A stretch of 64,000 nt of DNA from Tunturiibacter gelidiferens. Its GTDB lineage: Bacteria; Acidobacteriota; Terriglobia; Terriglobales; Acidobacteriaceae. Both the position numbers and the translations under genes were made by a program. The DNA is taken from NCBI RefSeq assembly GCF_014201335.1, contig NZ_JACHEB010000003.1:518052-582051 (forward strand), given 5' to 3'. The notes beneath the pieces are model-generated. The model did no database searches. It was given only the letters and a program-made list of their open reading frames with translations, and had not been told where the DNA came from. Shown here one piece after another: positions 17,501 through 25,799 of the stretch (positions are counted from its first letter, which is position 1; each line of letters begins with the position of its first letter).

Positions 17501-18358
17501 ATGGCCGAGTCCACCCCCCAGAATCTCCCGCCGAGGGCCGCTCCCGACGACACAGACCCGATTGCAGAGGCGATAGCGATCATGGCACGGCTGCGCGCTC
17601 CGGATGGCTGCCCCTGGGACCGCGAGCAGACCTTCGACTCTATCAAGCGACACACGCTCGAAGAGACCTACGAGGTCTTCGACGCCATCGAACGCCGCGC
17701 CTGGCCCGACCTCAAGGATGAACTTGGCGATCTTCTCCTCCAAGTTCTCTTCTACGCGCAGATGGCCTCTGAAGCCGGTCACTTCGACATCCATGACGTA
17801 GCTGAAAATCTGAATGCCAAGCTCATTCGCCGTCATCCCCATATCTTTGCCGATGCTGAAGCGGCTGACGCCAATGCCGTTCTGCGCAACTGGGAGCAGA
17901 TCAAGCAATCCGAAAAGAAAGCATCGCAATCCACGCAAACCTCGCTGCTGGACGACATGCCTCGTTCGATGCCGGCCTTGATGGAGGCGGGTAAACTCGG
18001 CTCCCGCGCAGCGAAAGTGGGATTCGACTGGCCTAACACCGACGGCCTCTTCGACAAGCTGCGGGAGGAGATCGGCGAACTCAAGGCGGAACTCGATCCG
18101 CCCTCAGCGGCTGGGTCCACAACCGCGATCGAAGCAGAGCTGGGAGACATTCTCTTCACAGCCGTCAATCTCGCCCGACATCTCAAGATCGACCCCGAAT
18201 CGGCTCTGCGCGCCACCAACGCAAAGTTTCGTCGCCGCTTCGCCGCAATGGAGGCCGCCGCAGGCAGCAGTGCCGCTCTGGCAGCCTCCACTCCGGATCA
18301 GCTCGAAATACTATGGAATCAGGCGAAGAACGCCGCCACAGAACCGACAAGGTCATGA
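17501..18358 (+). CDS. mazG: nucleoside triphosphate pyrophosphohydrolase MazG
   Basis: MazG hydrolyses nucleoside triphosphates to monophosphates and pyrophosphate, affecting nucleotide pools and (p)ppGpp. The 285-residue protein has two MazG-type helical repeats. The first is visible in CPWDREQTFDSIKRHTLEETYEVFDAI...DLKDELGDLLLQVLFYA, with the EExxE and ExxD magnesium ligands. The second is in LREEIGELKAEL...EAELGDILFTAVNLARHL. It overlaps the following acetyltransferase gene by 4 bp (ATGA), indicating an operon. Confidence 0.95.
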   Translation: MAESTPQNLPPRAAPDDTDPIAEAIAIMARLRAPDGCPWDREQTFDSIKRHTLEETYEVFDAIERRAWPDLKDELGDLLLQVLFYAQMASEAGHFDIHDVAENLNAKLIRRHPHIFADAEAADANAVLRNWEQIKQSEKKASQSTQTSLLDDMPRSMPALMEAGKLGSRAAKVGFDWPNTDGLFDKLREEIGELKAELDPPSAAGSTTAIEAELGDILFTAVNLARHLKIDPESALRATNAKFRRRFAAMEAAAGSSAALAASTPDQLEILWNQAKNAATEPTRS

Positions 18359-19107
18359 ACGCCAACCCCCAACCTGCAATCCACATTCAGTCTCTTAGCA
18401 GCCTCGAACACTTTGAGCGTTGTGTCGTTCTCCAACTCGAAGTCTGGGGTTACAGTGACGGCGATGTGATCCCGCGGCGTGTCTTCGTCGTCGCTGAGCG
18501 CATCGGCGGACAGGTTCTCGGAGCCTTCGACGGTGATACCCTCGTCGGATTCGCCATGTCCTTGCCGGGCTATCGCGACGGCAAACCCTATCTCCACTCG
18601 CACATGCTTGCTGTACTGCCGCAGTACCGAAACTCCGGCATCGGTCGCCGCCTCAAGCTCGCCCAGCGCGACGATGCCATCGCACGCGGCTTCGATCTCA
18701 TGGAGTGGACCTTCGATCCCTTGGAGATCAGGAACTCGCATCTGAACATCAGCCGTCTCGGCGTCATCGTGCGGCGCTATCAGGCCGATTTCTATGGTCC
18801 CTCATCCTCCCCATTGCAGGGAGGCCTCCCGACCGATAGGCTATATGCGGAATGGTGGCTGCGCTCCAGTCGTGTAACCGATCTGCTAAGCGGCGAGCCT
18901 CAGCCTCAACAGGTCTTCGAACGCATTACCGTCCCGCACACCATCTACCAGTGGAAACAGGACCCCCAGCAGCGAAGCCTTGCGCGGTCCCTGCAGAGCA
19001 ATAACCGCGCGGCACTCGAATCGGCATTCCAACGGGGTTTGGCCGTAGTTGGCTACGAACGGGATGCTCAGGGTAATGGCAATTTCCTCCTCGGCCTCTG
19101 GAAATAA
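18355..19107 (+). CDS. GNAT-family N-acetyltransferase
   Basis: This is a predicted acetyl-CoA-dependent transferase of 250 residues. The acetyl-CoA loop is visible in MLAVLPQYRNSGIGRRLKLAQRD. I use the ATG at 18355 because it overlaps the mazG stop as ATGA; the open frame extends back to 18313 but only inside mazG. It lies directly upstream of menC. A linked GNAT plus MenC/acylamino-acid-racemase pair occurs in several bacteria, and could mean that this enzyme makes an N-acyl amino acid substrate. That is inference. Confidence 0.85.
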   Translation: MNANPQPAIHIQSLSSLEHFERCVVLQLEVWGYSDGDVIPRRVFVVAERIGGQVLGAFDGDTLVGFAMSLPGYRDGKPYLHSHMLAVLPQYRNSGIGRRLKLAQRDDAIARGFDLMEWTFDPLEIRNSHLNISRLGVIVRRYQADFYGPSSSPLQGGLPTDRLYAEWWLRSSRVTDLLSGEPQPQQVFERITVPHTIYQWKQDPQQRSLARSLQSNNRAALESAFQRGLAVVGYERDAQGNGNFLLGLWK

Positions 19108-19211
19108 CACCCGGCAGATCTGATATATCAGGACCCCACCGCAGTACAATTTCATTGAGCCCCGCGCACCAGACCCGCCCCGATCCAATAATTCGGAAAG
19201 ACAGGACTGCA

Positions 19212-20342
19212 ATGCTCAACATCGATGCGATTCACCTCCGCGAGATCAACCTGCCGTTAGCTCATCCCTTTGAGACCAGCTTCGGCCTCACCACCGGCCG
19301 CCGCATCCTCCTTGTAGAACTCGAATCAGAAGGCCTCACCGCATGGGGCGAGTGCGTCGCCGGCGAACACCCTTACTTCAGCGATGAGACTGTCGATACC
19401 GCCTGGATCATCACTGAGTCGGAGCTTGCCCCTCGCCTGCTCGAGGCTGATGTAGAGAGCGGCGGCAGTTGTCCTGATATCTTTCGCCAGGTCCGCGGCC
19501 ATCGTATGGCCAAGGCTGCGCTGGAAAATGCCGTCTGGGATCTCGAATCACAGGTGAAGAGTGTCCCGCTCGCCGACCTCCTCGGCGGAACCCGCGACGT
19601 AATTCCCTGTGGCGTCTCGATTGGCATCCAACCCTCGCCCGCCCATCTGATGGACAAGATTGCCACCGAACTCGCCGCCGGCTATCAGCGCATCAAGTTG
19701 AAGTGCAAGCCAGGCTGGGACGTGAAAATCTTCGAAGCCGTCCGCGACCGGTGGCCCGATATCACGCTCAGCTGCGATGCCAACTCCGCCTACCGCATGA
19801 GGGACGTCGAAGACATCGTCGAATGGGATCGTTTCGATCTGCTCATGATCGAGCAGCCTCTCTGGTACGACGACTTCTACTTCCACTCCATGCTGCAGAA
19901 GCGTCTGCTCACCTCCATCTGTCTCGACGAATCCATTCGCAACCGCCGCGACGCTCTCGCCGCAATCGACATGGAGTCCTGTCGCATCATCAACATCAAA
20001 CTCGGCCGCGTCGGGGGCTTCAGCGAAGCAATCGCCGTCCATAATGCCGCAGTGGAGCGCGGTATTCCGGTCTGGTGCGGAGGCATGCTCGAGACGGGCA
20101 TCGGCCGGTCGCACAATATTGCTCTCTCATCGTTGTCGAACTTCTCGCTGCCGGGTGATGTCTCGGCCTCCAGCAGGTACTGGGAGCAGGACATCATCGA
20201 GCCGGAGGTCACGGTGAGCGATCGAGGGGAGATCACCGTACCAACCACACCAGGCAGGGGCTTCGAGATACGGCGCGATCGAATCGAAGCGCTCACAGTC
20301 CGCCGGCAAACGCTCCATGCGAAGGCCCGCGTGACGGCCTGA
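19212..20342 (+). CDS. menC: o-succinylbenzoate synthase / N-acylamino acid racemase (enolase superfamily)
   Basis: This enolase-superfamily enzyme either dehydrates SHCHC to o-succinylbenzoate in menaquinone synthesis or racemises N-acylamino acids; the two activities often coexist. The 376-residue protein shows the full catalytic set: K162-x-K164 (KLK), metal ligands D189 (SCDAN), E214 (IEQPL) and D239 (CLDES), and K263 (INIKLGRVGG). The start is the ATG at 19212 rather than the TTG at 19155. No other men genes are nearby. The preceding acetyltransferase keeps the racemase role open. Confidence 0.88.
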   Translation: MLNIDAIHLREINLPLAHPFETSFGLTTGRRILLVELESEGLTAWGECVAGEHPYFSDETVDTAWIITESELAPRLLEADVESGGSCPDIFRQVRGHRMAKAALENAVWDLESQVKSVPLADLLGGTRDVIPCGVSIGIQPSPAHLMDKIATELAAGYQRIKLKCKPGWDVKIFEAVRDRWPDITLSCDANSAYRMRDVEDIVEWDRFDLLMIEQPLWYDDFYFHSMLQKRLLTSICLDESIRNRRDALAAIDMESCRIINIKLGRVGGFSEAIAVHNAAVERGIPVWCGGMLETGIGRSHNIALSSLSNFSLPGDVSASSRYWEQDIIEPEVTVSDRGEITVPTTPGRGFEIRRDRIEALTVRRQTLHAKARVTA

Positions 20343-20351
20343 CAGATCTCG

Positions 20352-21314
20352 TTATCGATTCGGTAGCGGCGTATCTAACATCATACGAATAGCGTCCTGG
20401 TAGCTCATCGGCCCTATCATTTGAAAGTCGCTGCCGGTTGATTCGGTATGAACGTTGACTGTCTTCAGCATGAGAGCACGCACGCTGAGCCGCATCGAAA
20501 AGTAAGTGAAGATCCATCGATTGCTGCCAGCGTCAGCTTGATTCAGCTCCAGTTTGCCCCCGGGATAAATATGGGCGAGCATGCCCCAGCCGAAGTTCAC
20601 ACCACGCGAGATCGTCCCTTCCATGCGAACCAGGTAACGCGACTTGGCATCGATCCACACCCTTCCTTCGAGACCGGTCAATGCCTCTGCTTCTGTGTTT
20701 GGCGGATTGAACTTAGGGTTCGGCTTGTAGTCGATTACGATCTCTAACGCGCCTTTATTTTTTCCTGACTGCGGCTGTCCCGGTACGTAAGTAAAAATTG
20801 CTGAATCAGCCATCAAAGGCACCAACTTATCCGCCATTTTGCGGTCCGATTCGCTATTCCGGATATGCCGGTAGAACGCTGACGGCGACGCGATCATGTC
20901 GTTCAGGCGCTCCCGCTCCGCCTTATCCTGCTCATCGGTCAGCGGTTTTCCATCTCTCATGATCAACCGCGCCACCGTTCCCTCTTTACTCTCAACGACG
21001 TCACGGACTACATCGCCCTTATCACTGATTGTGTGAGTGCGATATCGAAAATAGGAGTCAGTATGATGAAGCGCTTTCAGCTCGTTCGCCGACGCGTCGA
21101 CGATCCAGGAGCGCGGCGGTATCGACAGCAAGGATGCTTCGCCTACACCTTTTGTCGTAGCACCACCCTGCGCCCGTGCTGGCCCCGCAGCTACCGACAA
21201 CAGCAGCAGGAGAGATCCGATAACGACCCGGTAGCGTGACCTCCTTTGTTCCAAAACTGCCGTGAATTGTGGCCCGCCCGCCGAAGCTGCTTCCCGCGCA
21301 TCCACCTTAGCCAT
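20352..21314 (-). CDS. exported protein of unknown function
   Basis: This 320-residue protein is predicted to be secreted. The start ATG at 21314 is chosen because GAGAGGT lies upstream; the open frame continues to 21437 without features. A signal sequence of about 30 hydrophobic residues (VVIGSLLLLLSVAAGPARA, about residues 31-49) follows a 30-residue N-terminal tail. The mature part looks beta-rich, with repeated WIDAKSRYLVRMEG-type strands like LolA/outer-membrane lipoprotein-sorting folds. Similar secreted proteins are common in acidobacteria, but I know no function. It is divergent from the bactofilin gene. Confidence 0.75.
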   Translation of the reverse strand: MAKVDAREAASAGGPQFTAVLEQRRSRYRVVIGSLLLLLSVAAGPARAQGGATTKGVGEASLLSIPPRSWIVDASANELKALHHTDSYFRYRTHTISDKGDVVRDVVESKEGTVARLIMRDGKPLTDEQDKAERERLNDMIASPSAFYRHIRNSESDRKMADKLVPLMADSAIFTYVPGQPQSGKNKGALEIVIDYKPNPKFNPPNTEAEALTGLEGRVWIDAKSRYLVRMEGTISRGVNFGWGMLAHIYPGGKLELNQADAGSNRWIFTYFSMRLSVRALMLKTVNVHTESTGSDFQMIGPMSYQDAIRMMLDTPLPNR

Positions 21315-21473
21315 TACCAACCCATACCTCTCATCTCCCCATTCTATGGGTCTTTCATAAGACTCACGGAGCCCGGCAAAGTATTCGCGGTTTGCCTCTC
21401 GGCATGAGCTTGGGTATAGTTCGGGCAAGGTATACATGCAGCAGGCAGGACCTCAAGGGAGAAAAAAACGTCT

Positions 21474-21896
21474 ATGAAACCAGCAGAGGGTTCCACCGTC
21501 ATCGGTAAGTCGGTCGTCATCCGGGGACAACTCTCCGGAGATGAGGACCTTTACATCGACGGAGACATCGAAGGAACCATCACGCTCAAGGACAGCGGTT
21601 TGACCATCGGGCCCAACGCACGCGTTCGCGCCGATATCACCGTCCGCGACGTCACCGTATTCGGTCATCTTACAGGCAACGTGCATGCCACAGGCCGAGT
21701 AGACCTGCGCCAGTCCGCAATCGTCAACGGGGACATCCTCGCAGGTCGGCTCAGCATCGAAGAGAGTGCTGTTCTGAAGGGGAGTGTCGAACTCAAACAA
21801 GGCTCCGGAACGCAATCCAAGTCCTCAACTTCGGCCGCAACACCTTCTGCGCCAGCCGAGCCGAGCGCTCCTTTGTTCACTCAACCACAGGCATAG
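21474..21896 (+). CDS. bactofilin (polymer-forming cytoskeletal protein)
   Basis: Bactofilins self-assemble without nucleotide into filaments that scaffold cell-wall and polar machinery. The 140-residue protein has the DUF583 right-handed beta-helix, visible as roughly six-residue hydrophobic/glycine periodicity from residue 10 to 108 (VIRGQLSGDEDLYIDGDIEGTI and following). A disordered Ser/Ala/Pro-rich tail (109-140) follows. The ATG at 21474 is preceded by CAAGGGAG. A methyltransferase follows after 22 bp, so the pair may be one unit. Confidence 0.93.
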   Translation: MKPAEGSTVIGKSVVIRGQLSGDEDLYIDGDIEGTITLKDSGLTIGPNARVRADITVRDVTVFGHLTGNVHATGRVDLRQSAIVNGDILAGRLSIEESAVLKGSVELKQGSGTQSKSSTSAATPSAPAEPSAPLFTQPQA

Positions 21897-21918
21897 AACC
21901 AGAAAGGGAAGCGGGCTC

Positions 21919-22557
21919 ATGCGCAGCCTTTTCGGCAGTAGCGAGAGTACAAGCAGTCCACGAGGCGGCGACACCGGTCGCATTCCTCGGCATTCCAGTG
22001 GATGGAAAGAGTTGATGAAGCACCTGCAGACGCAGGATTCACTACGCATCCTCGACATTGGACCCACTTCGTCCACCAACATCAACTACATCACCAGCCT
22101 CGGGCACAGCATCTACATGGCGAGCGTCGTCGACGAAGCGTCGAAACCGGAATGGCTCACTCCCGCCAAAGACGGCGAGCCACCCAGCTTCGATGTCGAT
22201 CGATTTCTTGAGAGCAATCTCAACTTTTCCGGCCGCGTATTCGACGTCGTCATCTTCTGGGACACAGCAGATTATCTTCCGGAGCCTCTCATTGCGCCCG
22301 TACTGTCCCGTATCCACAAGGTGCTTCAACCTGGCGGTCTTATGCTTGCTTTCTTCCACCAGACAAGCAGTCCGGAGACATACTTCTGTCGATATCATCT
22401 GACCGATACCGACGTAGTGGAGATGCAGCGTGCGGGGAACTACCCATTGCTCAACGTCTTCAATAATCGCAAGATTGAAAACCTGCTCAGTGAGTTTAGT
22501 AACTTTCGATTCTTTCTCGCAAAAGACAGCCTTCGCGAGGTCATTATCACTCGATAA
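21919..22557 (+). CDS. SAM-dependent methyltransferase-like protein
   Basis: This 212-residue protein has a Rossmann methyltransferase core: the SAM motif I region LRILDIGPTSSTNINYI (about residues 42-58), a motif II-like FDVVIFWDTADYLPE, and HKVLQPGGLMLAFFHQ before a variable end. Motif I lacks the usual GxGxG, having GPTSST instead, so SAM binding is uncertain. The start at 21919 follows AAAGGGAAGCGGG; the open frame back to 21784 lies in the bactofilin gene. A strong terminator follows. The substrate is unknown. Confidence 0.8.
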   Translation: MRSLFGSSESTSSPRGGDTGRIPRHSSGWKELMKHLQTQDSLRILDIGPTSSTNINYITSLGHSIYMASVVDEASKPEWLTPAKDGEPPSFDVDRFLESNLNFSGRVFDVVIFWDTADYLPEPLIAPVLSRIHKVLQPGGLMLAFFHQTSSPETYFCRYHLTDTDVVEMQRAGNYPLLNVFNNRKIENLLSEFSNFRFFLAKDSLREVIITR

Positions 22558-22609
22558 GGATACGGCTACTTGCCGGTCTTTGGCCGGACGTTAGTTAGTG
22601 CGGAGAAGA

Positions 22610-22643
22610 GAAGGCGCCTCAATTCGAGGCGCCTTCGCTTTTT
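22610..22643 (+). terminator. Rho-independent terminator
   Basis: A perfect 11-bp stem, GAAGGCGCCTC (22610-22620) with GAGGCGCCTTC (22626-22636), closes a 5-nt loop and is followed by GCTTTTTC. It ends the bactofilin-methyltransferase unit. Confidence 0.9.
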
Positions 22644-22664
22644 CAAGGAGCAATTCTTACGGAG

Positions 22665-22925
22665 CTATCCCTTCGAATTCTGCTTCCGGCGCTCGGCCCA
22701 GCGCTTCTTCATCGCATCGGCGATTCGTTTGCGGCCCTCAGGGCTCAATTTGCGTTTGCGAGGGGTCGTAGCTGCTGATGCAGCGGCAGCGGCATTCTTG
22801 CTCCCTTTGGGACGGCCAGGCCCGATGCGCTTAGTTGTTGCCGTCGTTCCGGCCAATAACGCACGTGCCTGCTGTAGCTTTGCTATCTGGCCATCAATCT
22901 CGGCAATGATACGGCTAACTTCCAC
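22665..22925 (-). CDS. small basic AT-hook-like protein
   Basis: This 86-residue, strongly basic protein has three parts: a helical or coiled-coil N-terminus (residues 1-25, MEVSRIIAEIDGQIAKLQQA), a central GPGRPKGSKN that resembles an AT-hook minor-groove binder, and a C-terminal basic helix LSPEGRKRIADAMKKRWAERRK that resembles NUMOD3-like DNA-binding motifs. The start is a GTG at 22925 with a perfect GGAGGT site 5 bp upstream. It is probably a nucleoid-associated or DNA-binding protein, but no function is proven. Confidence 0.8.
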   Translation of the reverse strand: MEVSRIIAEIDGQIAKLQQARALLAGTTATTKRIGPGRPKGSKNAAAAASAATTPRKRKLSPEGRKRIADAMKKRWAERRKQNSKG

Positions 22926-23050
22926 GTGTTACCTCCAATGGCATTGGTAGATCGACTTACTCGGGGATACTCTGCCGACCGATTCTTATTGCCACCTCAT
23001 GACAATACATAAGTAGCTAAGATGATGCAAACAATAAGTAACTCGTCCGT

Positions 23051-25450
23051 CTATTTAGTTTTGACGGTGTTAGCTTCATGGTCGTCGGTTCTATGTGCCG
23101 TTTTCGAAGCGCGAATCGCATACCCAGGTCCTGCTTCATCCAGCTCCTCGTGCCGCGCCCCCCCGAGGCCACGACGGTGATGAGACTCATCGATGCACCT
23201 TTGCAGATCTTTCAGCGTTCCTTGTTTGTCTCGTGCAAACTCAGTCGCCATGCGGGTCAGCGCGTAGGTAAGGATGTCACTGTGATGCAGGTCCTCCATA
23301 TCCGGCGCACGCCGAATATTAAGCCAGAGACGATGCACCAGCTGTACTTCGTGCGGTTCGATGGTAGGTGCGTGCGGCCCGATGTGGAAGCTAAGTGACT
23401 CGCCATCCGGTTTGATGACATAAAAAGTAAATTGCCGCTTCGGCTCAGGGAGTGCCTCCCATGCCTGACCAACATGGTAGGCCTGCTCCTCAGCTGTAAG
23501 TTTGGTCGAGAGTCCAGAGACCACGGCCGCTGCATCCAGTGAGTTAGCCGTCTGCACCAGCGCCGAAAAGATATCTCCGGCAGGAACTACCAGCAGAGAG
23601 ATATGCTTCCCGAAGCTTTCAGCTACCGAAACAGCTTTGGTAAACAGCATCTGTTCATGCTCGCTGAATAACTGCTCCGACGCATCGACATACTCCGGTC
23701 CTCCGGCACCCATCATTCGGGCAGCCAGCACCACCAGGTCTTGATCGTCCGTATTTGTATGCGTCAAAGCCCACTTCAGAGCGAAAGGCGCGGCCGAATC
23801 GCGCATCGTCACCACTACCGCACCCGGTCGAATGTCAAGCGCTTCACGACCCACGTTATCCTGGTGCTCGAGCTGAAAATGCTCTTTCATCTGCAGCGTA
23901 GTCAGATCGTGGCGACGCTTGTTATCTCTCTCCGAGAGAGAAAAAATGACAAAGAATGCAGCAGCAAAAATAACTCCACTTACCGTAGCAACCGATTTCG
24001 TAAATAAATTAACAATTGCAGTCGTAAGCAGAACCAGGAAGACACAAAGTAGTCCCAGAGGGATTTCTGTCTTTCCGATTCGAATATTCAGGGGCACCTT
24101 CCAGCCACGTTCACCCTTGTACTTCCAGCGCAGCACAAGCATCGCAAGGGCGTTGAAGGTAAAGCTCCAGATCACGCCAAACGCGTAGGCTTCGCCCAAC
24201 ATGATGACGTTGCCTCGAGTCACAAAGATCGTGAACATCTGCAGTCCGGCAACCAGGTTGACGATGCGGAAGCTGGTTCCATATTTGCGCTGTGGCTTGC
24301 GAAACCAATCTGACAGCACCCCATCCTCGGCCACGCGCATCAGAACGCCAGTCGAACCGACGATTGCGGTATTCACCGCTCCACCAAGAATCAGAAACCC
24401 GACGATAACCACAAAGACACGGAAGCAGATCCGCACTGCCAGCGGACCCACCATGAACATTGCCATCCCGGCGATCAAATTGTCGCGATACACCGGCACC
24501 CGCACGGCGTCGGGAATCAACATCACCGCCAGCAACGTGCCAATGCCGGTAAAGATGAAGCTGTAGATCGCAATTACAATCGCTGCACGCTTCAGGTTCT
24601 TCAGCTTCGGATGTTCGATCTCGCGGTTCACCTGCGCCAGGGATTCCTCACCGCTCATTGCAAGCACGGAGTGCCCGAACGCCATCAGTACGCCGAACAA
24701 ACCCAGCGTCCGCATAAATCCTGTGTGCTTCAGAAATCCAAGAGCGTCCGCACTGAAGTGAAGGTTGTCAGGAGTCGGCCAAGGCGGTAGATGCGCCCCG
24801 ACATGGATCGCAGAAAATACTCCCCACGAAAGCAGGATCACAACCATCACGGTCGTGATCTTCATCACCTTTAGAGCCTTATCGCTGGACTCTTCAATCC
24901 CTTTAGTGTTCTGCCACCAGAAGTAGGTAGTGACCAGCGCGGCAATCGCAGCAGAAGTTCCATTAACCGGCAACTGCCGAGCCGATCCGCTCGAATGCAG
25001 CACCAGCCTGCTGGCCCAGTGATGCGTCGCACAAAGCCGGAGCAGCTCGTTCAGCAGACCCACAATGTACTGCCCGGCCGAGACGCCCGAGATTGGCCCT
25101 GTCAGAATGTAGTCGAACATCAGCGCCGAGACGCTCAGCTTCGCAAAAGTCCCGCCCAGCGCCTCTTTCACAATCCGGTAGACGCCGCCCCGCGTGAACA
25201 TGCTGCAACTCTCTACATAAACCGCGCGCACCGCAAAACTGAACAGCATCACGCCGAGAATGAACCACGGCGCAGCCTTCCCCACCGCCTCTTCCGCGAT
25301 GCCGCCTGCGTAAAACGCCGAAGACCCCAGGTCGTTCAGCACAATTGCAGCAGCCCGCCAGAACGAAATAAAGGTGAGCATGACCGACGACGCCACCACC
25401 AGGCGGACGCGGTTCGATTGTGGCTTATTGATAGTTTGTTTAGATCCCAT
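23051..25450 (-). CDS. APC-family permease with C-terminal USP-like domain
   Basis: This is a large (799 residue) amino-acid/polyamine-type permease. Residues about 1-505 hold roughly 12-14 transmembrane helices with APC features (GGVYRIVKEALGGTFAKLSV). Residues about 530-690 are soluble and resemble a universal-stress-protein alpha/beta domain: VVVTMRDSAAPFALKWALTH, then DQDLVVLAAR, then a later ISLLVVP strand. A His/Arg-rich charged tail of about 100 residues follows. Permease plus USP fusions are known among APC and Na+/H+ transporters, and usually imply cytoplasmic nucleotide or stress sensing. The substrate is unknown. Confidence 0.82.
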   Translation of the reverse strand: MGSKQTINKPQSNRVRLVVASSVMLTFISFWRAAAIVLNDLGSSAFYAGGIAEEAVGKAAPWFILGVMLFSFAVRAVYVESCSMFTRGGVYRIVKEALGGTFAKLSVSALMFDYILTGPISGVSAGQYIVGLLNELLRLCATHHWASRLVLHSSGSARQLPVNGTSAAIAALVTTYFWWQNTKGIEESSDKALKVMKITTVMVVILLSWGVFSAIHVGAHLPPWPTPDNLHFSADALGFLKHTGFMRTLGLFGVLMAFGHSVLAMSGEESLAQVNREIEHPKLKNLKRAAIVIAIYSFIFTGIGTLLAVMLIPDAVRVPVYRDNLIAGMAMFMVGPLAVRICFRVFVVIVGFLILGGAVNTAIVGSTGVLMRVAEDGVLSDWFRKPQRKYGTSFRIVNLVAGLQMFTIFVTRGNVIMLGEAYAFGVIWSFTFNALAMLVLRWKYKGERGWKVPLNIRIGKTEIPLGLLCVFLVLLTTAIVNLFTKSVATVSGVIFAAAFFVIFSLSERDNKRRHDLTTLQMKEHFQLEHQDNVGREALDIRPGAVVVTMRDSAAPFALKWALTHTNTDDQDLVVLAARMMGAGGPEYVDASEQLFSEHEQMLFTKAVSVAESFGKHISLLVVPAGDIFSALVQTANSLDAAAVVSGLSTKLTAEEQAYHVGQAWEALPEPKRQFTFYVIKPDGESLSFHIGPHAPTIEPHEVQLVHRLWLNIRRAPDMEDLHHSDILTYALTRMATEFARDKQGTLKDLQRCIDESHHRRGLGGARHEELDEAGPGYAIRASKTAHRTDDHEANTVKTK

Positions 25451-25593
25451 TATGGTTTGCTGTTTGATAACGCGAACAGCCAGCGATACTGAATAACTTC
25501 AGCACGTGCGACCGCCACTCCCCAACCTCAAGTGGAACACTGCCAACACCCACCGGCAAGAGCAGAGTATGATCCTGCTTCCGCCGTTGACAG

Positions 25594-25731
25594 CTATTCT
25601 TCATCCCCCAGCAACTCCTTCAAATCTTCTGCAAAACTCACCACAATCACGACTGCAGACCCCGCCATCCCGATGAAGAACAGCGGAACAACGATCTTTG
25701 CAACGAGATGAATGACAAAATCCATGCGCAT
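25594..25731 (-). CDS. 45-residue single-pass membrane protein
   Basis: A short open frame runs from ATG at 25731 (or the second Met at 25725) to TAG at 25594. The product is 45 residues: a short N-terminus (MRMDFVIHLVAK), one membrane helix (IVVPLFFIGMAGSAVVIVVSF) and an acidic tail (AEDLKELLGDEE). The composition is typical of real small membrane proteins, and the ORF is flanked by non-coding DNA. It lies between the permease (about 140 bp away on the same strand) and divergent lnt. No family is known to me. Confidence 0.6.
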   Translation of the reverse strand: MRMDFVIHLVAKIVVPLFFIGMAGSAVVIVVSFAEDLKELLGDEE

Positions 25732-25799
25732 CCATTGTATCTCTCAAACAGCTGAAAACTAACTGGAAATTGTCACCTCAATGTTAGACTTCAGACGCG

